A stretch of 15,259 nucleotides of DNA from RZYP01 sp964386405 (GTDB lineage: Bacteria; Bacillota; Negativicutes; Acidaminococcales; Acidaminococcaceae). This document shows, in pieces, positions 13,417-15,259 of the stretch. A program made the position numbers and the translations under genes. The stretch covers positions 1-15,259 of the forward strand of contig CAYLRW010000041.1 of NCBI GenBank assembly GCA_964386405.1, read 5' to 3'. The first letter of the stretch is position 1. Each line of letters starts with the position of its first letter. Below the pieces are notes generated by a model, which made no database searches, was not told the DNA's origin, and saw only the letters and a list, made by a program, of their open reading frames with translations.

Positions 13417-14045
13417 TATGCGAGCACCTCCTCAATTTTTGCTACTGCATCTTTAGCAAGAAATACTTTGTTGTGATGAAGTAGGTCAAAAACATTCAGA
13501 CAGCCATTGGAAAGGGATTTAACTTTCGGCAGGTTGCGAGAAGATTTTTCTACATTTTCATCAATGCCCTCTGTAATAATAAGAGCTTTTTTATCAGCAG
13601 CTTCAAAACTATTCAGCATTGTAACAACACTTTTTGTTTTTGGTGCTTCGAAAGTTAAGCCCTCCACAATTACTAATTCGCCAGCAGCAACCTTTGCGGA
13701 CAGTGCGCAACGAATAGCAAGTCTGCGAGCTTTACGCGGCATGCTTTTTGCATGACTGCGTGGTTGTGGTCCGAAAACGGTACCACCGCCAACCCACAAT
13801 GGAGAACGGATTGAACCAGAACGTGCATGACCTGTACCCTTTTGTTTCCAAGGTTTACGGCCGCCGCCGCGTACCATACCACGAGTTTTAGTAGCATGAG
13901 TACCAAGGCGTTCGTTGGCTTGTTGCATAACAACAGCTTGATGAACTACAGCTTCGTTCATTTCTACGCCAAAAACGTAGTCCATTAATTCTATTTCTTC
14001 ACCGGTCTTTTCACCGGCAATATTATATACTGATAACTTCGGCAT
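13416..14045 (-). CDS. rplD: 50S ribosomal protein L4
   Basis: A 209-residue L4, a 23S rRNA-binding protein whose extended loop lines the nascent peptide exit tunnel. The loop is visible at about residues 45-100, including the GGGRKPWKQKGTGHARSGS stretch (60-78), with the globular domain on either side. In E. coli L4 also represses the S10 operon at the leader; whether that happens here cannot be read from the sequence. The ATG is preceded by AAAGGAGGATGCTTAA. Its TAA stop overlaps the rplW start by one base (TAATG), which suggests translational coupling to L23. Confidence 0.97.
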   Translation of the reverse strand: MPKLSVYNIAGEKTGEEIELMDYVFGVEMNEAVVHQAVVMQQANERLGTHATKTRGMVRGGGRKPWKQKGTGHARSGSIRSPLWVGGGTVFGPQPRSHAKSMPRKARRLAIRCALSAKVAAGELVIVEGLTFEAPKTKSVVTMLNSFEAADKKALIITEGIDENVEKSSRNLPKVKSLSNGCLNVFDLLHHNKVFLAKDAVAKIEEVLA

Positions 14046-14074
14046 TTAAGCATCCTCCTTTCTTTCGCTTGCTC

Positions 14075-14716
14075 TTACTTACCTGGTTTAACTGTTTCTT
14101 TCAGAACTACAAAAGAACCAGCAGCTCCTGGGATAGAGCCTTTAACCAAAATAAGATTGCGGTCAGTGTCAACCTTTGCAACGGTCAAACGTTGCACGGT
14201 TACTTTTGCATTACCCATACGGCCAGGTAATTTCTTACCTTTGATTACACGACCGCCAGGGCCGGAATGCATTGGTCCCATAGAACCAGGTTCACGATGG
14301 GACTTAGAACCATGCGCCATTGGTCCGCGAGAGAAGTTGTGGCGCTTAATCGTGCCTGCAAAACCTTTACCGCGGGAAATGCCAGTTGCATCAATCAGTT
14401 CACCAGCAGTGAAGATTTCAGCACTGATTTTTTGTCCGACTGTATATTCAGAAGGAGCAGACAAACGCAATTCTCTGACAAACTTAACCGGTGTTACACC
14501 AGCTTTGTCAAAGTGACCTTTCATTGGTTTGCTAGTATGTTTCTCTTTCAATTCGCCAAATCCGAGTTGAACAGCGTTGTATCCATCTGTTTCTTCGGTT
14601 TTATTTTGAATTACTAAGCAAGGGCCGGCTTCTACCACAGTTACCGGAATCATCTTACCATCAGCTTCAAAAATTTGGGTCATACCTATTTTTTTGCCTA
14701 AGATTCCTTTAGCCAT
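14075..14716 (-). CDS. rplC: 50S ribosomal protein L3
   Basis: A 213-residue L3, an early-assembling 50S protein that binds 23S rRNA near its 3' end. The N-terminal KGILGKKIGMTQIF signature (residues 3-16) and the long central loop around residues 127-168, containing RGPMAHGSKSHREPGSMG, are clear; in known structures this loop approaches the peptidyl transferase centre. The length is typical for the family. The ATG follows AAGGAGGAGGTGCGATA, so the start is well supported. The gene lies between rpsJ and rplD with short spacers (15 and 29 bases), as expected in the S10 operon. Confidence 0.97.
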   Translation of the reverse strand: MAKGILGKKIGMTQIFEADGKMIPVTVVEAGPCLVIQNKTEETDGYNAVQLGFGELKEKHTSKPMKGHFDKAGVTPVKFVRELRLSAPSEYTVGQKISAEIFTAGELIDATGISRGKGFAGTIKRHNFSRGPMAHGSKSHREPGSMGPMHSGPGGRVIKGKKLPGRMGNAKVTVQRLTVAKVDTDRNLILVKGSIPGAAGSFVVLKETVKPGK

Positions 14717-14731
14717 TATCGCACCTCCTCC

Positions 14732-15043
14732 TTACAGTTTAATCTCGATGTCTACACCAGCCGGCAGATCAAGACGCATCAAAGCATCAACAGTCTTAGC
14801 GGTTGGTTCCAAAATGTCTACAAGTCTTTTGTGTGTACGCATTTCAAATTGTTCACGGGAATCCTTGTTTACATGAGGAGAACGTAGAATCGTATAGATA
14901 TTTTTTTCAGTAGGAAGTGGGATAGGACCGGAAACTTGTGCACCAGTACGTTTCGCAGTATCAACTATCTTTGCAGCACTTTGGTCAAGTGCTTTGTGGT
15001 CATACGCTTTCAAGCGTATTCTGATTTTTTGACTCTTTTCCAT
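14732..15043 (-). CDS. rpsJ: 30S ribosomal protein S10 (NusE)
   Basis: This 103-residue protein has the usual length and sequence of S10, a head protein of the 30S subunit. The same protein acts as NusE, pairing with NusB in transcription antitermination. The conserved extended loop is visible around residues 43-58 (LPTEKNIYTILRSPHV), which reaches into the 16S rRNA head. The ATG is preceded by TTAGGAGGAAAATTTAA, a full ribosome binding site. It is the first gene of the S10 operon and is separated from tuf by 163 bases containing a hairpin and leader structures. rplC follows 15 bases after its stop, so the two are almost certainly co-transcribed. Confidence 0.97.
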   Translation of the reverse strand: MEKSQKIRIRLKAYDHKALDQSAAKIVDTAKRTGAQVSGPIPLPTEKNIYTILRSPHVNKDSREQFEMRTHKRLVDILEPTAKTVDALMRLDLPAGVDIEIKL

Positions 15044-15064
15044 TTAAATTTTCCTCCTAATTCG

Positions 15065-15115
15065 CCCAGTTTCTGAGAACGGACATACTCCGTGAAAATC
15101 TCCCTGTCTAACAGG
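15065..15115 (-). promoter_or_regulatory. S10 operon leader with three tandem small hairpins
   Basis: The rpsJ upstream region contains three short inverted repeats on the minus strand. They are CCTGT/ACAGG with a 3-base loop (15103-15115), ACGGA/TCCGT with a 5-base loop (15079-15093), and CTCAG/CTGGG with an AAA loop and one G-U pair (15065-15077). An alternative outer pairing, GAGA (15099-15102) with TCTC (15075-15078), would extend the middle hairpin and compete with the third. The elements end just before the rpsJ ribosome binding site. I could not find a convincing -35/-10 pair in this spacer. A role as an autoregulatory leader is inference; it could also be chance structure. Confidence 0.4.
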
Positions 15116-15163
15116 CAAGCAACCTCTCACATCATCGCAGGACCATACAAACAAACATAATAA

Positions 15164-15191
15164 TATGAGGGGCAAACTTTAGCCCCTCATA
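15164..15191 (-). terminator. Hairpin after tuf, probable weak terminator
   Basis: Read on the minus strand, TATGAGGGGC and GCCCCTCATA form a perfect 10-base-pair stem around an 8-base loop, starting 15 bases after the tuf stop. The downstream side is T-rich but broken (ATTATTATGTTTGTTTG), not a clean T run, so termination is probably partial and transcripts may read through into rpsJ. In the opposite direction the stem is not followed by a T run, so it looks directional for tuf. Confidence 0.7.
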
Positions 15192-15206
15192 GGGATCTAA
15201 ATAAAA

Positions 15207-15259
15207 TTATTTCTCTTCGATAGCAGCAACAACGCCTGCACCAACGGTACGGCCGCCTT
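15207..15259 (-). CDS. tuf: Elongation factor Tu, C-terminal end only (partial)
   Basis: Only the last 17 codons and the TAA stop lie in the window; the gene continues past the right edge. The visible peptide, GGRTVGAGVVAAIEEK with part of a preceding codon, matches the conserved end of domain III of EF-Tu, the GTPase that brings aminoacyl-tRNA to the ribosomal A site. Its position directly before rpsJ is the str-S10 junction common in Bacillota and many other bacteria. The identification rests on a short but highly conserved tail plus gene context. Nothing can be said about the GTP-binding domain, which is outside the window. Confidence 0.93.
   Translation of the reverse strand, partial: GGRTVGAGVVAAIEEK

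Overview
The window is one uninterrupted run of translation and transcription genes, all read from the minus strand, so gene order runs from high to low coordinates. It holds the end of the str operon (last codons of tuf), then the S10 operon (rpsJ, rplC, rplD, rplW, rplB, rpsS, rplV, rpsC, rplP, rpmC, rpsQ), the spc operon (rplN, rplX, rplE, rpsN, rpsH, rplF, rplR, rpsE, rpmD, rplO, secY, adk, map) and the alpha operon (infA, rpmJ, rpsM, rpsK, rpsD, rpoA, and the first 78 codons of rplQ). I see no mobile element, CRISPR array, tRNA, rRNA or foreign gene. No stretch of 300 bases lacks a gene; the longest gap is the 163-base tuf-rpsJ spacer.

The organism is most likely a member of the Bacillota. 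The evidence is tuf directly before rpsJ, a short zinc-type S14, near-consensus AGGAGG-type ribosome binding sites, and frequent GTG starts plus one TTG. In Bacillus rpsD lies outside the alpha operon; here it sits between rpsK and rpoA, which points to Clostridia or Negativicutes rather than Bacilli. That placement is inference from gene order and general protein character, not from a search.

The products work together. The ribosomal proteins build the 30S and 50S subunits. SecY forms the protein export channel used by ribosomes at the membrane. Adk balances adenine nucleotides, Map trims the first methionine from new proteins, IF-1 acts in initiation, and RpoA nucleates RNA polymerase assembly. 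Genes are 14 to 63 bases apart or overlap at TAATG junctions, apart from the tuf-rpsJ spacer.

The non-coding signals are the most informative part. There is a strong-looking promoter (perfect TATAAT, 17-base spacer) before infA, a hairpin after tuf followed by three small hairpins in the rpsJ leader, a 7-base-pair hairpin just before the rpoA ribosome binding site, an inverted repeat touching the rplN ribosome binding site, and an extended -10 element over the rplN stop codon. Start codons for rpsM, rplO, adk and rpmD were moved inward from the longest reading frame because of ribosome binding site spacing. I found no clear undescribed system; this is a conserved housekeeping locus whose open questions are regulatory.
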